A stretch of DNA of 64,000 nt from Prunus persica (GCF_000346465.2 NC_034009.1:25899983-25963982); one strand, 5' to 3'. Positions 20,477 through 35,215 are shown, counted from the first letter of the stretch. The notes: generated from the letters alone by a model not told the origin. Numbers and translations are program-made.

Positions 20477-22964
20477 TCAATTCTTTTCACTGGTTGTACT
20501 TCTGTTGGTGGACCACAACTTACTGAACATTCTTTTGGGTCTTGCAGGAAGCAAGCAAAGAGCTTTGAGCTTTGAACTTCTCCCAATTCCATCTGGGTTC
20601 AAATCATTTTCATCCAAATCATCGTCTTCGGCGAGCTTCATTCGTAAAGTTGACATCTTGGACCTGGGAGATTTGAGACCTGAGACACTCCATTGGTCAT
20701 CTGCTGGCATAAGACTAGAGGTGCTTAAAGGGGCTGGAGGCCTGGATGGGTCAATGTTATGTGTGGCTAGAAGTGCCCTTATGTTGCTAGGCAGCTCGGT
20801 CACTTTGCCACCAGCCATGGCAGCTCGAGCTTGCTCAAAGAAAAGAACTTGGACCACTACCCTTAGTGGGAGTAGCTCATTTTGTGCAGCATGCATGCAG
20901 GCCTCCATTGAGAGCTTTTTGCAGTCTAGAATTCGACACAGCCTCTTCCTTTCACTCTTGTTGAGGTCTGGATGTGCCTGATATTTAGGCATAACGACTT
21001 TAATTAATATACATTAACATCAACAAGAGTAGTTGGCATATTCTATAATTAACTAATTTCTAAAACTTCATCACAACCTGTTCCAAATTAGAGCATGCAC
21101 AGAGATTTAATAAAGAAAAATTAAGATTATGTCATTCAAAATGTGGACCACCTAATCCCAATTGGTAACCAGTTGTGAACTTGACAAGATTTTAAGGTCA
21201 AGAGAGTTGGTCATCTGCTGATAATGGTGACCCACATTCTGAAATGTGACAGCTGAAATATACTCAGAAATCTAAATACCAAAAAAAGAAAAAAACATGA
21301 ACTATGGTAAATATGAAACCCAGAATTTTGTTCTTATTACCTTGAGATAAATGTCAATTGCCCTGTAGAGATCATCATGGTCAAGCCTTGCAAACTCTGG
21401 TATTGCCTCAGCAATTGCAATGAACTTTGACAGAGACAAATTGACATCCCTGCCAATTTCCTGAAGATACACATCCATAAGCTTTGCCACCTTCAGCTTT
21501 GAGCTATGTGCTGCTGAAGATGATCTTCGACTCTCCTGAAACTCAAAATCAATGTTCTCCGCTGACCGAGACCTTCTCCTTTCAAAACCAAGCTTGGACC
21601 TTGGAGGGCTAGTTGGGGGGCTCTGCCCCTGCAACAAAAACTGCTCCAAAATGGTCATAACTATGTCTACATCATATCGAGTGTCGGTTTCATATGACAC
21701 AGAGGGTATTATCAAGTCACTGACTGTTGCATCCTCTAATTGAAGTCCAACTCTTCTAGCCAATTCCATTTTTGAAGAGGAAGAAGCATTAAGGATATTG
21801 GCTGCCTTCAAGAGTTTAAGCAGAAAACTAGTAGATGCAGCACCTTTCTCCACTGGAACTAAGCTTACAATTGATTCCAAGATCAACCTATGCTTTGAAG
21901 TTAAATCATTGGCAGAGTCTGAATCTGAATCAGATGCTGCTTGTTTATGGTCGCATCCATTTTTTGATATGTTGGGCAACCATTTAGATGCATAGATTTT
22001 CAATGCATCTCCAATCAGATGAGAGGGCATTTTCCCACCAGATTTAATAGCTATCATGGTTCTCCAATAGAGGTCTATGCCCAATTCTGCTATGTCTTCA
22101 GCCCACCATCCTCTGTTTGCAGGCTTATTATGCCTCAGGCTCTCTGCACCATTGCAGGACATGTCATCTCTACCCCTCCTGGAATAACTATGTGACAAGC
22201 TAACCTTTGAAGGGTGTGTTAGGACTTTGGAAGCAATTGCCTCAATGCATCTGCTTGTGATGCCAAGGTCCTCTGACCACAAAGGAAAAGCCTTTGTGCT
22301 TTGTAGAGTGGCAATTGAGTCTCTCCACCCTTGGAGGATGCAAGAGTTGAAGAAAACCTCAAGCTTATAAATAAGGTTGCCCTTCTCAACATCCTCAGTC
22401 ATCTGTAAGTACTCCGCGGCGCATCGAGAAGCTACAATGTTGTAGGCACTGAGGGTGATTGTGATGCCATAGCAGAATTTTGCACAGAGCTCAAATGCCT
22501 CAACCCCACTGGGAAAATCATGGAGCTGGATTATTTGGTGTTGTGAAGCTTCTTGATATTCAGAGCACAGCCTCTGCAGCCGCAAACACTTGGACAAAAG
22601 AGGAAACTGCGTGCCATGTGAAAATGAATCAATTTAAAGAAAAACTCATATGCAACATTCAATTGAATTGCATCATATATCAACTTGAACATATCCCATA
22701 ATCAAAATTTGTGAGAAGTTCATTAAGTTTACCTTGTGAAGCAAATATCTGCTTCCCTTCACTTGAATTATAAGATCACTTGAAACTTCAGAGGAGACTG
22801 ACCTGAATTCAGCAGGAAAAATAGAAAAATCTGTTAGTACCTTCATCAATGAACATAGGCATATCTAAAAAGTAACTTCATGTTCAATCAGATATGTGCT
22901 CTTACCTTACGGCCTCAGTAGTGTAGAAAGTATCTGGCCGAGATCCAAGTTTCATAAACTTCAT
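20477..22964 (-). CDS. NPH3/RPT2-family BTB protein (At1g67900-like)
   Basis: Four coding exons on the minus strand: 22906-22964, 22733-22802, 21341-22606 and 20477-20977, giving 631 residues. All introns are GT-AG and phases agree. It starts [20 protein letters not shown], the standard NPH3-family opening. A BTB/POZ domain lies at about 27-125 ([20 protein letters not shown]). The NPH3 domain follows ([18 protein letters not shown], and [20 protein letters not shown] with the signature Tyr across the exon 3/4 junction). The C-terminal tail is Ser/Arg-rich. Members act as adaptors of CULLIN3 ubiquitin ligases and as plasma-membrane partners of phototropins in light and auxin signalling. The sequence is closest, from memory, to At1g67900, for which no specific role is established to my knowledge. 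An open frame at 20505-20981 on the other strand is its shadow. Confidence 0.95.
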
Positions 22965-23478
22965 GATTGATTCTTTCTTCTTATTTTCTTCTTATGTGCA
23001 CATCAGAAGCTCATTAACATAATTGAATTCTATATCCCTTGCAGGCTTCTACAACACCAGGAGGCACACAAGCTTCTTCTTCCAGCAGCAAGCAAAAGTG
23101 AAAGAATTTTCCTGGATGAGGAGAGAGGATATCCAAGAACAAGGGAAAACCAAGAGCTCTTGCTGTTGTGGGTGTGATACTAAATGAGTTTTATATATGT
23201 ATATATATAATCAGAAGAAGTTGTCAAAATGACAAAACTCAAGAGGATCAAACACACCAAAGCTCAGGTCCTATCAGTCAAATTCTATACCCCATGTGAC
23301 TTGGACATGCAAACAAAGAATTAAAGTCACTGCAACTAGAGCTGCTCTAAAACTAGTAGACACAATCAAATTTTGTTCAAACAAAAAAAATCATTCAACA
23401 AAAACTTAGCCCTGAAAGATTGTAAAATTGTGAACTTTGGGTTTTTGTAATAACTAGAATGAAAAATATGGTTTAAGG

Positions 23479-23480
<2 letters not shown>
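22965..23480 (-). promoter_or_regulatory. NPH3-gene leader and promoter
   Basis: On the minus strand TATATAAAA occurs at 23189-23197, about 225 bp before the ATG, followed by a CA/AG-rich leader. The (CT)n array at 23480-23541 lies about 290 bp upstream of the TATA element. Confidence 0.5.

Positions 23481-23541
<61 letters not shown>
23480..23541. repeat. (CT)n microsatellite, long
   Basis: About 31 uninterrupted CT units, one of the longest in the window. Confidence 0.97.
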
Positions 23542-23542
<1 letters not shown>

Positions 23543-26500
23543 GCATGGCCATGCCATTGCCAGCGTGCAGATCAAAAGGTAACTCCCACGTGCTTCTCTC
23601 GAGCCCACTTGTGCCCTTCTCTCTCATGATTGCCACAGCATTTTTTTATTGCAAGCAGTAAGACCCCTCCTCTCCTTCTCTGATTATTTTTGTCAAACAC
23701 TATTTTATACGCAGTATCGTATGTCTCCTCATTTCCCATTGTTAATTTCTAAAAGGGAATATTACAATAATTGAAAAGCTAAAGAGAAAATATATTTATA
23801 CTTTTTAATAAATTAAAATAAAAAAACAAAAAAAAACTAAGAATACAATAAAGTAAAAGGGATGCCAAACGCAAACAATAGGACATGTGTATCGCTATCA
23901 AAGATAGGCTTTTGAGCCTTTTAACCATTCTCCACCCTACAGGCTACAGTAAGGCTAATGTCAAAACTGCCCTTTTGTTCTGCTGCAATATCGAAACTAT
24001 TCTCTCTTTTTTTTCTCATTTATGGCATATGGCCCCATGAGTGGGAAACTTTGAATATTATTGGTGTGACATGAAGAAAAAGATGCATGGATGATGTTAG
24101 AATGAGGCAAATGAAAGCTTTTTTTGGTCCTAAACTAAACTTCCATTAATGTGAGGCGATAAATAATGCATTATTCTGGCAGTTGAAGGTCTTCTCTTCT
24201 TCTTCTTCCACATATTTCATTTTCACATGGTTTTGCGATATTTTCTTTTTGTTCATATGTAACTTCGATGCATGATGATCGTAACAATGAGGACTGACAG
24301 CAAAGCAGTAGGTCCCCATATTGTAAGCATATGACTTCTGATCATATCGGTTTACCAAGTGGCCCCTTCATAGTTGAACTCTAAGGTTTTCTTTCTTCAT
24401 ATATTCATTTTTTTTTTCATCTATTAGAACAAGAATCGACCTCTTTTAGCGTGGGCGTCACGAATCTATGCGTTTTTTTCACAATCATTAGTGGTTGTTT
24501 ACTTGTAGAAGCCGAAAATCTGTTCCAATTAAAGGGAAAACAAACAAAAAGAAGATAGGTGAACTATGTTGAAAAAAGATCGATTTTTCAAAACAAAAAA
24601 AAAAAATCCAAGGACTTGTGTACTTAAGTGTTTCACCATATTATGGCATAATCACGGAGAGAATGAGACCCTTTTTATGTTATGTCTCGATCAATGTCCT
24701 CCAGATAACAGAACCTAAGCTTGTAATGGCTCGATCAATGACTACCGTTTGTTTTTTCTTTTGCCTTTTTTGTTTGGGACGTTTGATATATCCAGGGCAA
24801 ATGCCAAATCTAGGGCAATTGGCATGCTTGATATTTTACGGGTAAATGAAGGGTAAGCTGTGGAATGAGACTGAGTGGTGTCGACTACAGGTAAAGGTCA
24901 TTGTGGGCATAAGTCGATGTCCACACCCTACGTGAGAAAGAGGGTACACCACAAATGCCGTAATGGTCCTCGTCCTGCTGCCCAACGGGGTGGCCAACCG
25001 ACAGTATGGGACCTTCCCACGGGCCCACATTCTCCCTATACTTCACTACTTCTTAGTCAGTGGGACCCTCCTAGTAGAAACTTGGGCCCTTTACAGTTTG
25101 CATATACAATACAAGAGAACTGCGGTTGGCAACCAATTCTAAAAGGCCTTTGGCAATATACTATAGACCTAAATTTTGTATGTGAATGGAGATAAAAGTT
25201 GATTTATTACGGGATGATGCTTCCCTCTTTGCCCATAGAGAGGCCTTTGGCCACACTCTTTGCCCATTGATTTTCAAAAAGTTATCAATAATTTCATCAC
25301 CAACTGTTGGTAATGGTTATGGCGAAAGAGTTTTATTTGAGACATGTTTATATTGTCAATCTGAATTACATTTAATAAGATAATATAGTGATATTATATA
25401 CTTGGATATGCATTTCCCACGCGTAGGGAACGGTGAGGCTATATCTATGACTTTATCTAAGCTAGGATTCACAAGAAACACAAGGACCCCACAAATTGTA
25501 TGCATAAAAATCATGTAATCAAAGTGAGAACTGATGAGAAGGGGCACCACAATCCCACATTGGAAAAAGCTGAAAGAGACTCTGGTCAGTGCACTTGGGG
25601 GGGAGAGACTGGTCCTTGCTGTAAATGTGAATGATACAATTCACAGGGTCTCGAACACAACAAGATTGTGGCACTAGAATCATATCTGGCTCAGTTGCAT
25701 ACGTACAAAACTTGAAGCCCCAAAAAAAGATGAATTTAAGTGACAGACAGTGATTACACAAAGCTACGTGACCTTTTTGATCTTTCCTTGGCCTAGCAAA
25801 CAAGGATTTCGTACCTCATGAGTCATCGCCATTTCCTTCCAGAGATCTCAAGGCTTTACAACGATTGGATTGGTAGGCTGAGATCAGTTAATGTGTATAT
25901 ATCAAGTGCAGCTGTGGCCCTGCTTGACTGGTTATAATCAGTATGTCATCTTGTCAAACTGTATGTCATTTGTTATAGCCCGCACTGGAGTGCATGCATG
26001 GTTATTTTGGTAAGCCTAGCAGTTCTCCAGCTAGCATATGTAATTCAAAATTATTTGTTTATTTGTTTCTCTCGGGTATTAATTCATGTACATGATTTGC
26101 GTGATGATTCTGTCTCTTGCATATATATTTAATCGATCATCTTTTTTCTGTTTTTGAGCTTCAGCTTAATTATTTTTGTTTATATATATTTATATGTAAT
26201 AGTTGATTTGCAGTTTGTCTGTAATATCATTCATTAATTCTTCCCCAAGTTGGAATTCTTTTAGGTAACTAATAATGTCAGAGACTCTCACATCAAAGAA
26301 ACCCAAAAAAAAAAAAAACTAAATTCCAAAATGAAACAGTTAGCATTTGAGGGATCCCACATGCATGGCTGTGCCAATAAACAGCTGCAGCCTGCAATTA
26401 TACGAGTTTTCGTACCAGTAGATTCTGTATCACTAATCTAAGACTGCTGTTCTGGCTCAATAATGACACGTGAAAGAGGAAAACAGCAAGCACAAAATTT

Positions 26501-29500
26501 CAAATCAACATTGGTACTTATGGCCTATCGTCAATGATTTTTGGGGTCTGAGGAGAAAAACTTACTTGCAATGGGAATAACATTATTTTGTTATTTCCGA
26601 CTAATAATATTATTATAATATTTAAAAAAGTTATCTCAAGTATCATTATATTATTAGCAAGAAATAAAAAAAAATATTATCCCGTTTTATGAAAGTGTTT
26701 TTCCTTCTTGAGATCTAGAGTTTATGCCCCAAAATAAAAAATTTAAGTGGACCAAGAGATGTACTGAGGAACTCAAAGAAAACGAGGAGAATTTTCATGG
26801 GTTATAGTGTTCCCTTAATTCTCCAATGCTTTGTCATGGGTTATAATTAAAAACTGAAGGGTAGGGCCTAAGAATAATATAAAGTGCTTTGTTAGACATT
26901 TTGTCTTTGTTGCATTACAAATGTCAATTGGCACATTGTTCTACAAGGCCAAAACTAATCATGGTTTGCTTTGAACTATCTGTCAGAGGATCTACAAGAT
27001 CATCATCAAAGTAAATGGAGGGTCAATGTGAGAAGATAGAGAAGGTCTAAAGGCTAAAATGCATGATAAATTAGGGCTATTTTATTATTACATGCATGAA
27101 ATGAAAGTATCCAAATACCATCACCATGCATATATACATATATACTTGGAGTTTGGTGTGTGATTTTCAGTATTATTAGGTGGTTTAATTAGCCTTTAGA
27201 GACAAGTAATGGTGGAAATGAGAGGGGGATTAGTCAAAATCAAGAGCTTAAAAGCTTGAAAATCACAGTTGTAGTTGGTAAATGATGAGGGACATCTCGC
27301 TTCCCTAAGATACCCACCCTCCTCCATTTGTCAAAGATTCGCGTGCAAAGCATGTATGGGCAGGATGAGTGTGACATGACAAATGGTGTTTTTAGCTTTA
27401 GCATTTTATTGACCACGCAGAAAATAAAAACAAGAACAAAAGCTTCTGTTTATATGCATGAATAATTAGTACTAATCCAAAATCATAAGACATAAGCATG
27501 CTTTTTCTCAAGGCTTTGCTATGTGATATGAAAGATATGCATCATCATCATCGATCCCATTTTTACAATTTCACACTCAAAAGACCCAATTAAAAATAAA
27601 TAAATAAATTTACTTTTTCGCATAGTTGTTACTTAGATCGAATAAATGTCTTTTCGTTTGACTAATAATTTCTTTTGTTGTATATAGGGGTACAAAGATT
27701 TAGGAGTTGTTTGCACTAAGCCATTCATAGATCGACAAAATTCTAATCACTAAAGCAGATTAGTAAAGCAGCAACCTACTTGTTTAGGTTCCTTGATAAC
27801 CTAATCAATTGGAAATGACCCAATTACTGTAATGTACAACCGGGAAGCTAAATGAAACAATGACGAAAATTCTTAAAAGAGAAATTGATCAAAGATATTA
27901 GAGAGATTTAAATTAATTTAAGATGCTTAATTCAACAAATGAAATCATCACAACATAATATAACAACGGCAACTTTTAAAGAAAATCTTGATTCTTTTAA
28001 AGTGAGAAAGAACTCATCAAAACAAATAGAATCTTCACACCTGTTAAATTTCAAAACAAAGAAAGTTAAATAGAATATGAATGAAGACTAAGAACGAAAT
28101 TTCATTTTCATTGTTTGTAGTTTATATAAGGGCACTGAAAAATCCTGGTGGATTTGTCTTACCCATTTTTGTCCTGATGCCGTTCAGGTCTGTCTCCTCG
28201 AAATCATGCATCTTCCTTTTTCAGACACACTGGAGAAATGTTGATGTTTTGTTTAGTATAAAATCTTTTTGCCTCGTAGGTGCATTATCATTGCTCTAAT
28301 CTCTGGTCATACCTCAATCTACTTTTGCCCATTTGTTTGGCCCAACATTCCGTCGTCCGAAATTACGTAGGTAAATTAGCAGGGCTCTAATAGAGAAAGG
28401 TACAAAAAGACAGTGTTGTGTGATGTGTTGCACACAATTTTGACATCACTTTCGGCTTGAAGACTACTTTTGTTGAGGCTGCATTGTTCGTAACAAATCA
28501 TGGATGAAGTCAAGTCCACGTCGAAAATGTGCAACACAATTGAGATAAAATCTCACACTACAGCACCGATAACTTTTGCGATAAAATTATTTCCTTTTGT
28601 CGACTAGACTATACATTATATGACATGTTTGGTCAAATTATAAGTTAAAAGAGAAGTCGTACCAGAAAAGACAGAGAAAAAAGAGAGCAATGAATACGAG
28701 CATAGATTTGAAGCTCAAATTGGATTCTACAACCCTAATTTTACATATCTTTTAGCAGTGTGTTCCACCCAATGGCTGAAAGGAGGGAAAAGAGAGTCCA
28801 ACTTGGTAAGGATTAATATCAACTTTATTAAAGGTATTGGATTAGCATAATCTGAACATTTCGGGGTCGGTTAAGATAAACTTGATCTTGATGATGAGAT
28901 CAAGCATACGTGTCATTCCATCTGTCTTTCCAGTCGAAAGCTTTCAATTATTGCATCATTCATGGGAAACAATAACATCTCCATTAATAAAATGTGGAAA
29001 GCTGAAGAAGAAATAGCCAAAATAAAAACTCAGAGTTTTGAAGTTGGCAGAAATCTGAGGGCGTATTTGGTTTTGAAAAAGACTGTTTTTAAACATAAAG
29101 TTGGCATATAACAATAATATTCGAGAGCAGAGGCACAAACCTACACGCAGAAAAAGATAATGGTAATGATTGAGGCCCCATCCATGACCATGGCGTAGCA
29201 AAGCAATGAACACCAAATAGCAAGTCTTTGGTCAACTTCGAGTAAAAAAGGAAGAGAGAAAAGAAGGGTTTGGAATTAATGTTTAAATTGGAGTTGAGGG
29301 GATGGCAACCTGTTGCTGGTATGAGTATTCTTCCTTTCTTTCTTCTATTTAAGGTTTAGGCTTTTGAGCAACTTCTCCAATCTCATTATTGAGAGTGGAC
29401 CTTGTGGCCAAAATTGCATACGGAGTAGTGATTAGGTCACCGCTTGATCAATTCTATTGGACCACCATTTGTGTACGGGCAGGTGTATGTAATAAGTGTA

Positions 29501-30220
29501 AAGTACTGTGCCTCCACACTCCCATATGGTACAAAGTCGAAGATTAATATAGTTCGATCTGGTTTATGAAGATCAAATTGATTTGGTTTGCCGAATAGTT
29601 ATGACGGATTTTTTCCCACCTATCAGAATGGTGTGAATTTGCGCGAGAGTAACAAATTATACAAAGAGATAGGAGCATAAATTGATTAAATTTAGTCTCA
29701 AACTAGTAGCATAATCGAACAAAACAGGTCATAATCAAGTAAAGTTTAGCCGGTTTGATTCAATTATGCTTGAATTGGTTTGGTGTGGCCGATTTGTTAG
29801 GACGGTTTTTGCCCCCACCTGCAATTTCATTGGCTTCACTTGGTTAAAAAGAATGTCAGCCCTCGTTCATTGCTAAAAAAAACAATTTGTCTAGTCTAGA
29901 TCAAACATCCATGATTTTTGTTAAATCAGAAGCTAGATGCAAAACTTTAATAATATTTCTTGAATCTTGATACTACACAACACAAGACTACAAGAAGAAG
30001 AAGAAGAAGAGACTGTGTGAAAAGCAATAACCAGAATTGGGCTCCATTTTACAGTAGAGAAAACGCTGTAGATGGATGCCCCAGATGAATGGACATACAA
30101 CACAGAAAGCCCCATTCAGCATGCATTTTTGCACAAATACGGACAAGACTGAGAATGACAGAACCAACTAAGATCGATGCGCATTATTTACACTTCAAAC
30201 ACCATACAAACATGTGAAGG

Positions 30221-30223
<3 letters not shown>

Positions 30224-30258
<35 letters not shown>
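30224..30258. repeat. (CT)n microsatellite
   Basis: CT array of about 17 units followed by a short imperfect extension. Confidence 0.95.
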
Positions 30259-30269
<11 letters not shown>

Positions 30270-32769
30270 AATATTGCCACCATTGGCTTTTAAGGAACCA
30301 GGCGGCCAGTTGGTAAGGGAACATTGACAAACCCTCACACCAAATCAGTTCGATTTGCACACGTGCGACCTTGCACGTACTTATCCCCCTTGTCTAGGAC
30401 TGCCACGCGTGTGTGTGTGACAATATCCTCCAACTGTGTCACATGGGACCTGGGCCAGCGGTTTTAACTGCTGTCTTGAGCTCTTGAGTCTCATGGAACC
30501 AAATCTTATTGGGCTTCCTTTTTGTTGGGCTACTCTTGTTCATATCTAGCTTGAAAGTTATGGGCTTGGTTGATTTATTTTCATGTTAGGCTTAGCTTTT
30601 AAAAGTAATTGTGTCATGAGACTTGACTGATTATTGGACCGATGCCCACTAGGGCAAACAGACAAGAAGAATGGTTCCAAGGGAAAAGGCCATGACCTTG
30701 ACAACGTGGAGACCTGACTTCTTGGGTATGGAGCTCTGCAGAGGATTCAAAGATGACGTTGTCGTTATGTGTTTTTCAAATGGAGAGGGGTCCCTAACAC
30801 TATATAGTATATGATAAATACCAAAACGTTAATGGGAGGCCTTATTGTTTGACTTTTAAATGTGTAAAGCCGGAGGAAACCTTCATGTATCGGGTGTATG
30901 CATTTTTTGTTACTATCTCTCTCGTCACGTGATTATATTATACATTTAATTTATCGTTTCAATTAAATATTTTTTTATATCATAACACGATGTGACAAAA
31001 AGATCAATCCCGTAGAGAGCCACCGTCCTTGTCAAAATAACAAACCATGCATCTAAACGAATTTGTTATTTAAAAAGAGGAAAGAAAAGAAGAAAACCCT
31101 ACGATTAAATACAGGATACAGATTGGATAGAGAAAAGCACACTATTGTTTTCCACTTCTTGTTATTCTCAAATGCGACAGGTGTCAGGTACTCGATTCTT
31201 GATTCTTGGAGGTGCTTTGTTTGTGGCATGAGCTAGAAAAAGAAGGCACTTGATATTTCCAATGGAGGGTTAACATCGAATTATCAATCATTAAGTACCC
31301 ATCAGCATGCAAAGATACTGCCTTGCTGGGCATCTAATTAAATTACTTTTTAGTTGTAGCCTTTTCTTTTATCATTATTACCTTCCTGATAACGAAAAGA
31401 CGCAGGAATAATATGAATCAAATTTAAAAAAAATATAAAGCACATGCGATGTTACTGGAAAGCCAAGCAAAGCAGCTGTTGGGTATCTTTGTGTCCATTA
31501 ATTCTCTTGTATTGTTTCTCCTTAATTTTGATTAGAGACCTTTAGACCAACTTTCTATAAAGGGAAACGCAAATTAACAATTTTTTTTATATATTCCAAA
31601 TCAACAAACCACATGAAAGTTATTCACACACAAATATGGTTTCCTTTCTTTGTGTTTCTCGTCAACCAAACTTAGCTTAACTGTAGCCCGTCCAATACGA
31701 ACCAAGAAAAAGGAACTGTGGGTTGACTCGCCAAAAAATAAGAACACAAAATTTAGCTCGCAATAGGCAATTATTAAATTTCAGAAATTTTATAAATTAC
31801 TCACCTGTGTAGTGGTTTGAAGTAATTATTCCTCACATAAAGTCCTAAATTTAAGTTATATCATCTATATATTATATGTGAATCTAATATATTATCGCTC
31901 TTTTAAATAAAAACAAATCATAAAAAACAGAAATTTTTTCGTAAGAGAAGAGACGTGCAAAAGGCCATAAAAAAAAAGGAAAGAAAGAAGAAAGGAGTCT
32001 TGTTGACGAAAGTCGTGAGTCGTCGCTCCAAACACTTAACACTCCGTACTCTATGGTTTAATTGAACGTTTGGGTCAAGTCGACGCACTCAAAATGACAG
32101 AATTGGCATCGCTATTAATTTTGCTAACGTTCATTTTTATAAGATAAAATGTTACTTTCACTTAATTAACAACGATTAATATTGGTAATAAGTTAATACG
32201 TGGCGACGTGTGTCAGCTGCCTCATGGCCACATATGGCACATTTCGATTATCTAAAGTCTAAAAGTCTAAAAGTCTAAAGTCTAAAGTAGAGAGAGAAAG
32301 GAAATGGGAAGGAAATTGCATGAGAAAGTTGGAAAGAAATAGGACCATTTATGTGACCAGATCTACTATTTGTTTTTGCGTATTCATTTGGAATTTGATT
32401 AGACACAACGCACCAAATTGCCTCGTAGATATTTTTTAGATGGTGTCATTTAGGAATTGTTCCAACTTCTAAACTCTGATTTGAACTTTTAGGATAGAGA
32501 CTTGAAATGAAGGGTTCAATTGTTCATCTTAACTAATCGTACTATGGAATAAAAAGAGTTCTTAAACAAAGGAAACATCTATTGTACGAATTAGAGTCGT
32601 GAAAATGGATATGATAAATCATTACGTTTGGTAAAATCATTGTTGGAAATTTAATACGTGGCATAGTCATGTTTCATACCCTTCACTTTTTTTTGGGGAA
32701 GTTTTATACATGGCATATGCCGAGTGTACTTTACTGCAAATAAACTACATTTCTAACAAGTTAAAACTA

Positions 32770-32860
32770 ATTAGCTCTTAGTCTAGTTGTATTTACCTTC
32801 TTATTTTTCTAACATTACAAGAAATCGAGAGTTCGAATCCCCTTGTAAATAAACACAAAA
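32770..32860 (+). mobile_element. SINE fragment (tRNA-derived)
   Basis: Contains an A-box-like TTAGCTCTTAGTCTAGTTG and, about 45 bp on, a B-box-like GAGAGTTCGAATCCCC. The intervening DNA cannot form a tRNA cloverleaf, which fits a tRNA-derived SINE head rather than a tRNA gene. The 3' end is not defined. Confidence 0.5.
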
Positions 32861-34104
32861 AGTTACCGTTAAAAGCATAAAAGAGGTGCATTTTCATCTT
32901 ATGTTTAAAACTTTCAAAAAAAGCTAAAACATTAAATTAAAAAAACCCCATAAATGAAAATAAACATACAAAAAGAAGGAAAATAAAACAGAAGATGAAT
33001 AGTTTGGCAACGACTTGCGCTTTATTAAATGTGATTGAAATTGAACTAGTCAGAGAAGGAAAGGCTTTTGTTTTTGGTCAACTTCTGAATTTCGGTCGAA
33101 GGAAGAATGAAATGATATAATCAAACGCAACTTCATTAGGTAACCACTTCACCAGAATCATCACCATTCAAGCTATATTCAACCATAAACACCCCCACCC
33201 CAAAACAAAAAACAAAAAAAAACAAAAAAAACTCCTTGACCAGTATAATAATGAAGACGACTTAATTAGTTAGAATAATAAACTAATTTAGGAACTAATT
33301 CATTAGTTGATCAAATATTTGTTTATACTAACACAATGAATGTACAATGATTATAAGCCATGTGCTGCTCTGGCATAAAAATGGGGTATCATATTTTACT
33401 TCTCAACAACAACAGCAGCAGCAGCATTGGCACCACCCACCATTCTTATCCCCCTTCCCCCTAATTACAAGAAAGGAAAGCCTCATGGTAGGACCCACAA
33501 TTTTCATCAAATTTGAATATTCTAAAATACAATAATAATGAATGTATGTATTATGACATTAGTGAATTAGTATTATACACATTGAAGACACAATTTTTTT
33601 TTTCTTAAATACCACCTTGGCCTTATTCATTTTCTTTCACTTGCTTGGACAGAAATTAGAGTTAAGATTGTTATTAAACCTATTTAAAATAAATAATCAA
33701 GCCAATGGGTACTAAATAAGAAATACCAAAAGTAATGAGAAATCCAAGCGCAAGTCTCCAAGGGGCCCAAAAAAACCTTTGCCACCTAGAAATATACGGC
33801 ACTCAACAAGATATGAAAGCCAAGGACAGCGGGACACGTGTCCAGGAAAGCCCAAGAGAGGAGAAAGACGTAGCTGGAAATAGCGATGCACCAATTGTCA
33901 GCAAAATCAAGCAGGAGACGACACATCGTCATGGCGTTATCGGCCCTTGATTAAGCCAGTCACAGGACGCGTGGTCCCCCAAAACCGACCTCCCCCACCC
34001 AAGACCCAGCCAATGCCGTTTCCTTCCTCATGTTCCACCACCCAAAATGACATAAAACACCCTCCTGATTTTCTTCTAACTAAAGAAACAATCTCAAGAT
34101 CCAA

Positions 34105-34150
34105 CTAGTCTTTGGTCTAGTGGTATTTGTTTTCCCTTATAACATGTTTA
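34105..34150 (+). mobile_element. SINE head fragment
   Basis: CTTTGGTCTAGTGGTATTTG matches the A-box region of the same kind of tRNA-derived SINE as at 32770; no B box follows, so it is truncated. Confidence 0.4.
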
Positions 34151-35215
34151 CTTATTACGGATGAGTATTGAACAGTTCCAAGAATGATTCTATTCCTAAC
34201 TTTCTCTATATTTTATTAATATACGAGGAATAAAAATTTATATGAGTTTTAACTCACATTAAAATCCGTAACCAAATGCTCTCAAAATAAAAATTAGAAA
34301 GAAAAATTGATCTGGTTTTAATTATTTTTTCATAGACTTCCAACTCACATGGATGATAATAACGATATATATATTTGTGATGATTTTGATACTTAATTGT
34401 GGCTAACCTTTTTGCGGTAATGTAGTTTTATTGTGGATATTTATTTTGAATTTGAGTGTATCTAGGTTCCTTAAAACATCAAGGAACTTTAGATATTTAT
34501 GATAAGTTTGATACCTAGTTGTGGTTAACCCCTTCGTCTCCGTGTAGTTTTATTGTGAGTGTATTGGACTCTTGTAAAATTATCTTATAAATATCTTATC
34601 CTTTATCGAAAATAAATAAATAAGAAAAACGATCTTAAGGGCATTTTGGTAAAAAAGAAAGAGAAAAACTAGGTTAAAATTTAATAATAATCAATCGTTA
34701 ATGGAAAATAGAAAACAAAGAAAGAAGGGGAAGGAAGGGGAGGTGGGGTAGACGACAAGTGAAACGGCTTCATTTCGTGTAGGTGCAGTGTTGCGTTGTG
34801 AGGACAACTGCCACCCAATACCAGAGAGGCCACAGCCCACACACCCTTTCCTTCTACTTATTGTTTCAGCTTTGCTTTCTCAACGTTCTCTTTCCCCTTT
34901 TCTTTTTTCTTATTATTCTTTTCCCTCAGACTCTAAAGTTGATATTTTCCCCTCACTATTTTGGAAATTCTTAGGCATCTCTGATCTGTATGCTTCTGTG
35001 AGACAGAGAGAGACGGCTTGAGCTTCATCTTACCTGCTTAACCAAAGGGGCCAATTTTCTCCATTTAGAGTCTCCATTTCTGCTTGGGGCAAGGAGATCG
35101 GGGAAGTAAATCTGGGAAAGTTTCCGATTTTGTTTTGGTAAATTTTCCGAGGTTGATCGATCTGTTCTATCCTTTACTCTGGTGGGTGGTGGAGTTATTG
35201 AGAGGAAGAGACAAA

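Larger units (their letters stand above)
23542..34782. other. 11-kb gene-poor interval
   Basis: No protein family is recognisable on either strand over this interval. It contains ordinary AT-rich DNA, a (CT)n array at 30224-30258, a short AAG run at about 29994-30010, a tRNA-derived SINE fragment near 32770-32860 and another near 34105-34150, and a pair of diverged direct repeats (GTTATGACGG near 29599, GTTAGGACGG near 29796). I searched by eye for the common plant microRNA sequences (miR156-miR408 classes) and found none. Small open frames, for example 24875-25195, lack any coding signature. Confidence 0.5.

Noticed and set aside
20505..20981. 158-codon plus-strand frame
   Set aside because: Exact antisense of NPH3 exon 4; no independent family resemblance.
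24875..25195. 106-codon plus-strand frame rich in Pro, Gly and His
   Set aside because: A frame also lies open opposite it, with no domain, no conserved motif and no promoter-like context.
32770..32860. Possible tRNA gene because of a GTTCGAATCC box
   Set aside because: The sequence cannot form acceptor and anticodon stems at the required spacing; it fits a SINE head.
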